From NCBI GenBank assembly GCA_963578825.1, contig CAUZDW010000007.1, positions 62,001 to 126,000 on the forward strand: 64,000 nt of DNA, given 5' to 3'. The stretch is from JAJDNS01 sp963578825 (lineage in GTDB: Bacteria > Acidobacteriota > Vicinamibacteria > Fen-336). Under the pieces are notes generated by a model. That model was not told the origin of the DNA, did no database searches, and saw only the letters and a list, made by a program, of their open reading frames with translations. This document shows positions 23,512-32,240 of this stretch, in pieces; position 1 is the first letter of the stretch, and every line of letters begins with the position of its first letter. A program made the translations under genes and the position numbers.

Positions 23512-24551
23512 ATGTCCGAGATCCCACCGAAACCGAAGCTCCAGGTCCTGCCCACGGGGGCGAAGGGGTGGGGTCGGGCCGGTTTGCTCTGGCTCGGCCT
23601 TTTCGGTCTACTGGGTGGCGGCACTTGGTGGATGACGGCCATGCCCGGAGAGACACTCGTCGGTTCACTGCCTCCCCTCGACGAGCGGGAGCGCGATCTC
23701 GAGCCGCGCCTCGAGATCCACGTGCGGGCCCTGTCCGATGACATAGGAGAGAGGAACGTCTTTCGGCCGGACGATCTTGCAGCGGCTGCGTCGTATCTAG
23801 AGGCGAACCTCCGCGCCGCCGGACGCCCGGTGGCGTCCCAGACGTTCGAGGCCGCGGGCGTCACCGTGCGGAACCTCGAGATCGAGCACCGGGGTCAGTC
23901 TCGGCCCGACGAGGTCATCGTGGTGGGAGCGCACTACGACTCGGTCGTCGGATCCCCGGGGGCGAACGACAACGCAACAGGGGTCGCGGCGGTGGTCGAG
24001 CTCGCGCGCCTGCTGGCCGACGAGGAGCTGTCCCGGACCGTGCGCTTCGTGCTCTTCGTCAACGAGGAACCGCCCTTCTACATGACCAGGGACATGGGGA
24101 GCGTGCACTACGCACGCCGTGCGCGGCAGCAGGGCGACCGGATCGTCGCCATGTTCTCCCTGGAGACGATCGGCTACTACTCCGACGACGAGGGGAGCAG
24201 CAGTACCCCTTCCCGTTCCGTCTCTTCTACCCCTCCCAGGGAAAATTCGTCGGCTTCGTGGGGAACCTGGACTCGCGGCGCCTCGTTCGAGGCGCTCTGG
24301 CCTCATTCCGTCGTCACGCCTCGCTGCCCTCCGAAGGCCTGGCCGCTCCGGGATGGATCACCGGGGTGGGCTGGTCGGATCACTGGTCCTTCTGGAAGCA
24401 GGGGTATCCCGGTGTCATGGTGACCGACACCGCGCTCTTTCGCTACGAGCCGTACCACTCCCCGCGGGACACGCCCGACCGCATCCTCTATGGTCACCTC
24501 GCCCGCGTGGTCGCCGGGCTGGAGAATGTCATCATCGACCTCGCCGGCTAG
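23512..24551 (+). CDS. M28-family aminopeptidase, membrane-anchored (one frameshift)
   Basis: About 346 residues when joined across a break. The N-terminal helix LLWLGLFGLLGGGTWWM (about 22-38) anchors it. Zinc ligands: GAHYDSV (His), GANDNATG (Asp), NEEPPF (Glu pair), the later VGWSDHWSFWK (Asp) and PYHSPRDTPD (His). The first frame loses register near 24196 in GGAGCAGCAG, where one base appears to be missing (expected EEGSQQYPFPF); the second frame carries on to VIIDLAG at 24551. All catalytic residues survive if the shift is an error. Confidence 0.8.
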
Positions 24552-24554
24552 CAG

Positions 24555-25471
24555 CTAGAGCTCAGCTCGCCGAGTCCTTCGCTTCAGGGTGTCCGAGGGC
24601 CGTTCGCCAAAGCACTCCTTGTAGGCTCGCGAGAAGTCGCCGAAGTGCCAGAAGCCCCAGTCGAGGGCGACGGCCGAGACACGGGTCGAGGGGGCACGAG
24701 CGGTCCGGAGCGCCTGGCGGACCCGATGCAGTCTCAATCCAGTCAGGTAGGCCATCGGTGAAAGACCGAGGATGTCCTGGAAGGCGTACTGCAGGGTCCT
24801 CTGGCTCACGCCGGCCACCTTGTACAAGTCGGTCACGGAGACGGGCTCCCCCGCGTGCGCCAGCGCCCAGTCCTGGGTGACCCGGGTGATTCGGCTGTAT
24901 GTCTGCCGCGTACGCTCGCGACGAATCTCCTCGACAGGTCCATCCGATTCCAGAGCGGCAAGCAGCGTCTCGAGTAGCGCGGCGCTGGCCGTGCCGCGGC
25001 CGCCTCGACCAACCGTCTGCCGAGCTTGAAGAGAGCGCGCGCGGCGCCGGCAGCGGGCCGGCGCAGCTCGATCCCGCGTGGTCTCTGGAACTCATCCCCC
25101 CGTCCTCGGTCGCGAAGGTGCCGTTCCAGATCGGCGGGGCCGATCAATACGGCGATGCTCTCATAGCCGGGCTGCACCACGAGCTCGGCCTCGGTGCCTG
25201 GCTCCGCGACGAGCAGCCGGTCGGCCCTCATCTCTCTTCCGTCCACCGTGCCCCCTGCGGTCGGCCCGATCGCGCTGAAGGCCATGAAGGCGTCGCCGAC
25301 CCGCGTGCGGGTCCGAACGCGACGATTCGTCGTCTGGTAGACGAGCCAGGTGCTGTCGAGCCGGGCGATCATGCGCCGCACGCGGAGCGGGTCCTGGTCC
25401 AGGTGGACGACGTCCTGGTCGAGGACCTCGATGCCCTCACGGGCAGCCGTCGGGTCGGTGATTTCGACCAC
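24555..25471 (-). CDS. AraC-family transcriptional regulator (one frameshift)
   Basis: About 305 residues joined across a shift near 24990. The N-terminal part (VEITDPTAAREGIEVLDQDV; MIARLDSTWLVYQTTNRRVR) is an AraC-type ligand domain. The C-terminal part has two helix-turn-helices: VTDLYKVAGVSQRTLQYAFQ and VSAVALDWGFWHFGDFSRAY, with the family end ECFGERPSDTL. GTG start. It is convergent with the M28 gene (3-bp gap). The inducer is unknown. Confidence 0.8.
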
Positions 25472-25725
25472 CGTGACCGCCGGGGGCTTCGGCCGGGTCA
25501 GCTCGTCCGCGGGGAGAGGCCCATTTCTTTGCCGGATTCCGATAGACAGGAGCCTAGCACAGGCTCATCAGCTGTAGCGGCTGGGGTCCCATCTTCAGGC
25601 CAGGCGGGTCCTTTCGCGAAGGTGGGGGGTGAACTTAGTGGTATGTTCGGCGTCGAGTTTACGGTTGGAGCTGCCGTCTTGCGCAGCGCGGCGCCTGCGC
25701 GAGCATTCTCCAGTTAGGAGCAAGT

Positions 25726-26807
25726 ATGGACCAGCACCATGAGGAAGGCATTGCCCGGAGAGAGCTGATGAAGGTCGGCGCCGCATCGGCGGCCGCCTGT
25801 GTTGCTGGCTCGCAGTCGCTCGCTGTTGCAAGTGTGCATGCTGCTGAGCCGGCTGCTCGCCGCAGGACACGCTTCCTGTTGGATTGCCATGTGCACTTTG
25901 GCGGGTTCCCCGCGCTTGCTGCTCTTATTGATCAGGTCCAGACACCGAAAGACTGGCTTGCGCTACGCGGCAAGCAGCCGGAGGCGTTTGCGAAGGCGGC
26001 GTCCCAATCGCAGGTCGACAATTCCGACGACCTGATTGCCGCAATGGACAAGAATGGGGCCACCCACGCGCTCTTTCAGGCCACGCCCGGAAAGGATGCC
26101 AGCAATCAGCTCGTGGCCGAGGCTGCGAAGCGGCACGAGGGTAGACTCTTTCCGATGTACCGACCCGAAGAGCTGCTGGGCAATCTCGGTACAGGAACGA
26201 TGCAAAAACCTGATCAGAAACAATTGCGCCAGAACGCCCGACACACGCTGAAGTAATCGAAGGCGTGTTCCCTGAGCTGGGTATGGTTGGCATGGGGGAG
26301 TTTATCGCCGGCGGATTCGTGACTACGGCGCTCGATCCGATTGAAATCGCACGCGATATGGGTCCTGTCATGGAAGCATTACGTCCCAAAAAACTACCGA
26401 TTCAGTTGCCGACAGGCTCGTCGGGCTGGAAGGGTCGCCTGTTCTACGTTTACGAACCGGTCTGGGTCGATGAACTGGCCGGCAACTTTCCAGATGTACC
26501 CATCGTACTGACAAAGATGGGACGGAGCATCCGAACATCCTTTGATGCCTGCACGGTGGTCGCCAAGCGTAACGCCAACGTCTACTTTGATCTCACTGAC
26601 TCACGAGCGGAGCATCTTCGCGAGGCTGTAGACGAAATAGGCGCACATCGCAGCATGTTTGGTACCGATCTGCACGGCCTTTCGGTGAATTGCGCGTACG
26701 ATGTCGGCTTCGAAATCGTGGATGGCGCCCATCCCAGCGCTGACGAAAGGGAATGGATCTCCTGGCGCACTGCGGATACCGTTTATCAGCTGGGACTTGC
26801 TGGTTGA
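25726..26807 (+). CDS. Exported amidohydrolase-2-type TIM-barrel hydrolase (one frameshift)
   Basis: About 360 residues joined. The N-terminus carries a twin-arginine-like signal (ARRELMKVGAASAAACVAG). The barrel begins with LLDCHVHFGG (metal HxH). The first frame ends near 26256; homology continues in another frame from about 26222 (IAPERPTHAEVIEGVFPELG, then MVGMGEFIAGG). It ends with MFGTDLHGLSVNCAYDVGFE, the conserved C-terminal Asp/His block. A single missing base near 26221 restores the full protein. Substrate unknown. About 250 bp upstream (25472-25725) holds nothing recognisable. Confidence 0.75.
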
Positions 26808-26883
26808 CCGATTGAATCCACTTCGTGGAGCGTCGGCACCCGTCCCGGCAATTGTTCTCCAAGCTCACTCAGGTGGTCGTTCC

Positions 26884-27372
26884 ATGTATGGTCGTTACCA
26901 GTCTCGAATCAGCACTCCGCCCCTTCGAGCGTCGGGACGAGCGCGAACCCACGATGACCATCCGGTAGAGCCCTTGCCATTGCACGAAGACGGATCGTCG
27001 GTTGGCGGGCTGCGGCGTGTCATCTATCTGTTGCTCGCTGTCTTCCTGGCGGGTTGTGCCGCGGTGCAGTACAACGACCCGGATCCCCTGCTCTGGATCG
27101 CCGTCTACGGTGCCGGCGCCGTGCTGCTCGCTCTGGCCGCCGCCGGGTGGCGTCGCCGCTGGGCGGTGCTCGCCGTGCTTGCGGCGTACGCGGCGGTGGG
27201 GGCCACGATACTGCCCGGGTTCCTCGATTGGCTTCTGCACCACCCGGGGAGCGACCTGATCGCCCCCATGGCCGCCGAGCGTCCCCACATCGAGGAGAGC
27301 CGCGAGTTCGTCGGCCTCCTGATCGTGGCCGCCTGCGTGGCGCCTCTTTGGCCACGACGGCCTCCGTCGTAG
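26884..27372 (+). CDS. Transmembrane protein 220 (TMEM220) family protein
   Basis: Core sequence RRVIYLLLAVFLAGCAAVQY, then NDPDPLLWIAVYGAGAVLLA and RPHIEESREFVGLLIVAACV: four helices with the family's YNDPDP and E-x-REF-GLLI signatures. Function of the family is unknown. The hydrophobic core starts about residue 44, so the true start is probably downstream of the ATG at 26884 (TTG codons at about 26974-26983 are candidates). A strong hairpin follows at 27437. Confidence 0.75.
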   Translation: MYGRYQSRISTPPLRASGRARTHDDHPVEPLPLHEDGSSVGGLRRVIYLLLAVFLAGCAAVQYNDPDPLLWIAVYGAGAVLLALAAAGWRRRWAVLAVLAAYAAVGATILPGFLDWLLHHPGSDLIAPMAAERPHIEESREFVGLLIVAACVAPLWPRRPPS

Positions 27373-27436
27373 GACCCCCGCCTCGCCGAGCCGTTGGGCC
27401 TGTTGGCGAGCGAGGGACTCGAGCCCGGAACCAGAA

Positions 27437-27470
27437 AACCAGAAGCCCGCCTCGAGGCGGGCTTCTGGTT
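27437..27470. terminator. Bidirectional hairpin terminator between convergent genes
   Basis: AACCAGAAGCCCGCC-TCGA-GGCGGGCTTCTGGTT: 15 perfect base pairs around a 4-nt loop. The A-rich and T-rich ends suit both strands. It lies between the stop of the TMEM220 gene and the stop of the convergent PEP-CTERM gene. Confidence 0.85.
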
Positions 27471-27502
27471 CAAAGGGAATCAGGCTCGGAGACGTTGGAC
27501 TC

Positions 27503-28111
27503 CTACGCTCTGCGTCTCTGAAGCGCGAGGCCCAGCAGGCCACCACTCAAGAACAGCAGAGTGGCTGGCTCCGGGGTCCCAACCACCGGCCCGGTGAGCG
27601 TCAGCGTGTTGTTCAAGCTGTCGTTGAAGGGCGTCCAGTCGGCGGCAGGGAAAGCGATGGGGATGTATGTGAACTGGTAGTCACCCGGGATCAGACCTGC
27701 GAAGGTCACACCCTGCCAACCCGTGACGGGGCCGCAGGCGGGGCAGGTGCTGAGAAAGTTCGCGATGCTTCCGGACAGCGGCTGCCCCGGCTGGCTGAGC
27801 GCCCCTGTCACATAGAAGTTTGTGCTCCCATCGACCAGGCCCGCCGGTTTCCCAGCCGTATTGATGTTCGTATCCATATCGAATGCCATGACCGTCGGCG
27901 CGAACAAGGTGCCGAGGATCCCCTCTAGCTGCATGCTCCGTTCCAGCGGCACGTTGCCCGGTACGTTGGCGTGCGTGTAGTTGCCGATCCAGAAGCTCAC
28001 GGAGCTAGGCCCCGCGTTCTCGGACCCGATCGAGATCGTGTGCGCCTCTGCAACGGGGGCCGCAGCGAAGATGGTCAACATCGCGGTTACGGCAAGCAGT
28101 CGTTTCATCAC
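27503..28111 (-). CDS. PEP-CTERM sorted extracellular protein
   Basis: 202 residues. Signal peptide MMKRLLAVTAMLTIFAAAPV. The C-terminus has the PEP-CTERM tripartite signal: GTPEPATLLFLSGGLLGLAL plus QRRRA. Such proteins are cleaved by exosortase and delivered to the cell surface, often into exopolysaccharide. The body has no enzymatic motif; a CPAC cysteine pair is near residue 120. No exosortase is in the window. Confidence 0.88.
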   Translation of the reverse strand: MMKRLLAVTAMLTIFAAAPVAEAHTISIGSENAGPSSVSFWIGNYTHANVPGNVPLERSMQLEGILGTLFAPTVMAFDMDTNINTAGKPAGLVDGSTNFYVTGALSQPGQPLSGSIANFLSTCPACGPVTGWQGVTFAGLIPGDYQFTYIPIAFPAADWTPFNDSLNNTLTLTGPVVGTPEPATLLFLSGGLLGLALQRRRA

Positions 28112-28379
28112 GTCCTTCTCCTCAGTTTGTTGTCTGGTAGAAGAGATCTTGGCGACTCAGTCGTGCAACCCTCGCGCCAAGACTTCCAACTGATTGATGC
28201 AGAAGACTTTGTCGCATATGGGGCATTGCATTCGGTCGCCAGCTGTAACATCACCCGACGGTTGCGGTTGCTCTCGGAAACCTGAGTTTCGTGACAAGGC
28301 CAATGGAAACAACGTGTTGGAATCAAATACTGGCTGTCGAAGATCTGAACGTCTTGGAGGACTGGACGAGGAAACGCGC

Positions 28380-29159
28380 ATGAGCCGACGCACCAGACAC
28401 GCTGGCAACCGAGGGAGCGGAGATCCTTCAGCCGCGGCGGCAAAGGGCGTGATGCCGCCATACGACATGTTCGCCTATTGGCTGATGCCTCATGGGCTGC
28501 TGGGGCTCCTGACGACCGTCTTCCGGCCTCCCGCGACAGGGGCGACTCGCCCTCGAAGGAGGGGTACGCGCTCCGCCTACCCGGGCCCGCGCCTGCCGTT
28601 CCTGGCTCTTGCGCCCGGGAAGATGGGGCGGGCGGTGGGTGAGCACACGTTTTGGGGGGGGTCGCTCTGGGGCCGGACAGTCGCCCTGCAGGGCGACAGC
28701 AGCTTCACGAAGTTCGATCTCTTCGAGCTCACCGAGCCGCAGCTCCTGTACTGGGGGACGTTTCGAGGGAACGGTTTCTATGGCAGCGAGGAGAGCCACA
28801 GCTTCTCGTCGCCCTACGGCTGGATGGATCGGTGGATGCGCGTGGGCGACTTCACTCAGCAGCGGATCACCGACTCCGTGATGGATCCGCGGCTCAGGAC
28901 GACGGCCAACTCCGGGGACCTGACCCTCAGGGTCGAGGTCGTGGCGCACTACGACACCTGGCAGGACCCGGACAGCCGGATCGAGTACGAGGACGTCCTC
29001 GAGGTGCACTACTGGGGTCGCTCTCCGGAGGAGACCTCGAAGGAGATCTATCACCTCGGCAAGTGGCTCGGGACGATCCGGTTCGAGACGCTCAATCTCC
29101 AGGAGCCGAGCCGGATCCTCTACCAGTACATCGAGTCATACGGTACTAGAGCAAGTTAG
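28380..29159 (+). CDS. Hypothetical protein
   Basis: About 259 residues; I do not recognise a family. A hydrophobic segment (MFAYWLMPHGLLGLLTTVF) near residues 30-48 may be a membrane or signal anchor. The rest is soluble-looking and rich in aromatic and acidic residues (LFELTEPQLLYWGTFRGNGF; YEDVLEVHYWGRSPEE). ATG at 28380 is the first start that keeps the hydrophobic segment N-terminal. It stands alone between gene-poor stretches. Confidence 0.55.
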   Translation: MSRRTRHAGNRGSGDPSAAAAKGVMPPYDMFAYWLMPHGLLGLLTTVFRPPATGATRPRRRGTRSAYPGPRLPFLALAPGKMGRAVGEHTFWGGSLWGRTVALQGDSSFTKFDLFELTEPQLLYWGTFRGNGFYGSEESHSFSSPYGWMDRWMRVGDFTQQRITDSVMDPRLRTTANSGDLTLRVEVVAHYDTWQDPDSRIEYEDVLEVHYWGRSPEETSKEIYHLGKWLGTIRFETLNLQEPSRILYQYIESYGTRAS

Positions 29160-29702
29160 GCAATACTGACGGCAACTTAGCTCTCTGACCAGCTGCCATT
29201 TTGACCACTGACTGCCCTTCGCTGCCCTGTCTCAGGCGTTACGGCCTCTGAGGGTGAGCCCTGTTGCCATCCTCGCCTACGGCTCGTCTGGCCGCTGCGC
29301 CTGCCTGCGGCAGGCTTGAAGTTTGTTCCCCTTGGGCAGGAGACCTTTTTGGCTTGGAGGAGAGAAAGATGTCTTCGCGGGGGGCTCACGCCCCAGGGCT
29401 TTGCCCTCTTCTGCCTTCGGCAGAATTCACCCAGGGTTTTCTTCCCGGTCTAGAGCAAGGGCTTTTGGCTGGCGCTTCCTTGGGGTTCTGGAACTCTCCC
29501 CAGGGTCAGGTCGCACGACCAGATAGGGCGAGCAAGATCCAGTGGGGGATAGACCCACCGGTGTCGAGACCTGAATCCAGCATCTTGGCGGGCGGCAACA
29601 AACCGTGAACAGGCGCTCTGAGGCCTGACTCCAGGGCTGCCGATCTGTCGTTGCGTTTCCGTTCGCAGTGATCCGCAGAACCGTATAGACTCTCGGATCG
29701 GC
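29160..29702. other. Gene-free stretch with small hairpins
   Basis: About 540 bp with no supported gene on either strand. Two compact inverted repeats are visible: GCCTGC-G-GCAGGC at 29303-29315 and TTCTGCC-ttc-GGCAGAA at 29409-29425. The base composition is less GC-rich than its surroundings. It could be a decayed insertion or a dispersed repeat; I cannot name it. Confidence 0.4.
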
Positions 29703-31154
29703 ATGACAAGGCGGCGCCAGTTCCTCGAGCAGGGTCTCGCCGCGCTCGCCTGGTCCGGTGCGTCCGGTGTGGGCCAGGCCGCCGAACCCGTCGACGCCGC
29801 CGCCCTTCGAGCCCTGGAGCGTGGGCTCCATGGACCGCTCATACGCCTCGATCACGATGCGTACGAGGCGGCCTACCGCTTCTTCTACTGGAATCCCACG
29901 CTAGATCTGCGTCCGGCGATCATCGCGCGGTGCCAGCATACCGACGACGTGGCACGCTGCATCGAGTTCGGTCGTGAGCAGAGCCTGCCTGTAGCGGTGC
30001 GCGGCGGCGGCCACAGCTACCTCGGGTGGGGCTCCTGCGACGGTGGGCTGGTCATCGACCTCTCTCCCATGAGAGATATTGCCGTCGATCCCCTCCTTCG
30101 CACGGCCCGAGTAGGCGCCGGAGTCCTCGCCCACGAACTGGTCGACTCCAGCAGTCCCTACGAGCTGGCCGCGGTGGGCGGCCAGTGCAGGAGCGTCGGC
30201 GTCGCCGGTCTCGCGCTGGGAGGGGGTCTGGGATGGCTCTCAGGCCGCTTCGGTGCCGCATGCGACAACCTGCTCTCGGCGACCGTGACGATGGCCGATG
30301 GCCGATCCCTCGAGGCCAGCCCCACTCAGAACACCGAGCTCTTCTGGGCCATCCGGGGCGGTGGAGGGAACTTCGAGGTGGTGACTTCTCTCGAGTTTCG
30401 GCTCCACCCCGTGGGGAACGTCCTGGCGGGAATCCTCGCGTACCCTCTTTCCGACGCGGCCGCCATGCTGGAGTTCTACCGGGATTTCATGGCGGATTCA
30501 CCGGACGAGCTTCAGACCACGGCTTTCCTGAGGCGTGACGACGAGGAGCCTCGACTCCACATCGTGGTCTGCTATTCAGGCGATCCTGACCAGGGAGCCA
30601 GAGTTCTTCGGCCCCTTCGCGCCCGCCAGAAGCCGCTCAGCGATACGGTGCAGGTCACGCCCTACGCCAATACCCTCGTCGACACCCTCGGAGACCCTCG
30701 ATCGATTCGGGGGGTCAAGGGTTGCTACCTGGAAGAGCTGAGCGACGGTGCCATCGAGGCGGTCCTCGCTTGTTTCGCTGAAGCGCCACACGAGGGGGCC
30801 ATCGGGCTCGACCACTACGTCCACGGCGCAGTGTGTCGCGTGGACTACGACGCGACCGCTTTCGAGCTCCGGCACCCGGGGGCCTTCCATGTCTGGCTCA
30901 ACATGCGATGGTACGAACCCTCGGAAACCGCAGCAAATCTCCACTGGGCCGACCGGACGTGGCGAGATCTACAGAGGTACTCCGGAGATCGGATATACAC
31001 CAACTACGCTCACACCGAAGGGGCTGCCGCGGCAAGGAAGGCCTACGGAAGGAACCACGCGCGCCTCCTGGCCGCCAAGCGACTCTACGACCCGGACAAC
31101 GTCTTCAAGCGAAACCAGAACCTGGAGCCAAACGCGGCGACGACGGCTCCTTGA
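29703..31154 (+). CDS. Exported BBE-type FAD-linked oxidoreductase (probable bicovalent FAD)
   Basis: 483 residues with a TAT-like N-terminus (MTRRRQFLEQGLAALAWSGA). PCMH FAD domain: PVAVRGGGHSYLG with His 104, and VGGQCRSVGVAGLALGGG with Cys 162. That His/Cys pair attaches FAD at two points in berberine-bridge and oligosaccharide oxidases. The C-terminal BBE block RLYDPDNVFKRNQNL is present. The likely substrate is a sugar, alcohol or alkaloid-type molecule; not predictable further. Confidence 0.88.
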   Translation: MTRRRQFLEQGLAALAWSGASGVGQAAEPVDAAALRALERGLHGPLIRLDHDAYEAAYRFFYWNPTLDLRPAIIARCQHTDDVARCIEFGREQSLPVAVRGGGHSYLGWGSCDGGLVIDLSPMRDIAVDPLLRTARVGAGVLAHELVDSSSPYELAAVGGQCRSVGVAGLALGGGLGWLSGRFGAACDNLLSATVTMADGRSLEASPTQNTELFWAIRGGGGNFEVVTSLEFRLHPVGNVLAGILAYPLSDAAAMLEFYRDFMADSPDELQTTAFLRRDDEEPRLHIVVCYSGDPDQGARVLRPLRARQKPLSDTVQVTPYANTLVDTLGDPRSIRGVKGCYLEELSDGAIEAVLACFAEAPHEGAIGLDHYVHGAVCRVDYDATAFELRHPGAFHVWLNMRWYEPSETAANLHWADRTWRDLQRYSGDRIYTNYAHTEGAAAARKAYGRNHARLLAAKRLYDPDNVFKRNQNLEPNAATTAP

Positions 31155-31298
31155 CGCCCCTTCACGCAGGGGCTTTCATAGGCCTCGCCCGCCCGAGCGT
31201 CACCTACTGGCTGAACGGGCGAGACACCAACGGCTGGGTGCTCATGTATACCAGTCTGGTCACGGCCTTGTGCGGGCAACCTGTGGGTAGGAGGGACT

Positions 31299-31412
31299 AT
31301 GCCTGACAGAACCGAGCAAGAAGAGTTTATCCAGAAGCAGCGCAGGCCGGAGCTACCCCCCGGTGGCCAGCCGCCGCCGGACGAGGACGAGGACGTCCTC
31401 TTCTCCTTTTGA
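31299..31412 (+). CDS. 37-residue acidic peptide
   Basis: ATG 4 bp after GAGGGA opens MPDRTEQEEFIQKQRRPELP, then PGGQPPPDEDEDVLFSF-stop. It has a proline-rich middle and an acidic tail, with no known domain. A good ribosome site and biased composition make it plausible but unproven. The following 150 bp to 31558 hold no gene; ttcgtggtggttcgtcgg near 31448 resembles part of tRNA-half copy B. Confidence 0.4.
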   Translation: MPDRTEQEEFIQKQRRPELPPGGQPPPDEDEDVLFSF

Positions 31413-31558
31413 GACAGACCTCCCGCATTGAGTCGCGTGCTTTGTATGGGGTTGTTCGTGGTGGTTCGTCGGACGACTGATGCTGGCTTAGACCGGGGGA
31501 AGCGCCGGGAGGTTGAGGCACACCGATCGACATCGACCCCGGGGGGCCTCGCACGCGG

Positions 31559-32209
31559 CTATCGGAAGAGCGAGAAGCCCGCGAAGAAGACGAAGGCGTT
31601 CAGCCCCGGGTTGACGTCGCCGGTGTTGGCATTCGAGATGTGGTGGAAGCGCAGGCCGAGGGTGAACGAGCTGCGGCGCTCGGTCCAGATCTGGACACCT
31701 GCCTCGGCGTCGCCGGTCCACGCGAGCTTGTTCGCGCGGGGGAGCGGAACCTCCTCGTTGAACAGCAGGAAGCCGCCGCTGGCGCCGACGAAGGGCTTCA
31801 CTCGGGAGCCGGGCCGGAAGACGATCCGCCCGCCCAGCGGGGCCATCCCCGCTCCGTAGGCGGTCCTCCGGACGAACGCGCCAGAGCCGTCGTCGGCCAC
31901 GACGATCGTGTTGGTCTCGACGGCGAAGGGGATCAGGTCGGCGAAGTACTCCAGTGCGAACATCTCGCGCCGGAGCAGCACTCGGCCGTAGCGGAAGGAG
32001 AGAAGCCCGACACGGCGCCCCTCCGTCTCGGCCCTGTCGAGGCCGCCGATCGTGCTGACGGACGATGCCCCTCCGCCCCAAAGACCGATCTCGTTCGTGC
32101 CCTTCGCCAGCTCGAAGCTCGGCGCCTCGGGCGCCACACTTTCGCTCGCCTGAACCCCCGTAGGCCCTGCGAGAACGATCGCCAACAGCCCGACCGCTGC
32201 CTCATGCAT
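31559..32209 (-). CDS. PagL-like lipid A deacylase / acyloxyacyl hydrolase family barrel
   Basis: About 216 residues with a signal peptide (MHEAAVGLLAIVLAGPTGVQ). It is a beta-barrel-like protein ending FFAGFSLFR. The segment LRFHHISNANTGDVNPGLN carries the His-Ser pair and Asn-Pro-Gly of PagL, the outer-membrane lipid A 3-O-deacylase. The third catalytic residue (Glu) is less clear. The start was chosen at the ATG at 32209, which begins the signal peptide and avoids overlap with the upstream receptor gene. Probably co-transcribed downstream of the TonB receptor. Confidence 0.75.
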   Translation of the reverse strand: MHEAAVGLLAIVLAGPTGVQASESVAPEAPSFELAKGTNEIGLWGGGASSVSTIGGLDRAETEGRRVGLLSFRYGRVLLRREMFALEYFADLIPFAVETNTIVVADDGSGAFVRRTAYGAGMAPLGGRIVFRPGSRVKPFVGASGGFLLFNEEVPLPRANKLAWTGDAEAGVQIWTERRSSFTLGLRFHHISNANTGDVNPGLNAFVFFAGFSLFR

Positions 32210-32240
32210 GCTGCCACGCAGGCCCCTGTGACTCGCTTCC

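Noticed and set aside
21242..23668. 808-codon minus-strand open frame opposite the DUF5916 gene
   Set aside because: Shadow frame caused by high GC third positions; no homology, while the plus strand encodes a clear DUF5916 protein.
28157..28228. 24-residue minus-strand peptide MQCPICDKVFCINQLEVLAR
   Set aside because: It has a zinc-finger look, but is very short, lacks a clear ribosome site and lies upstream of the PEP-CTERM gene; not enough support.
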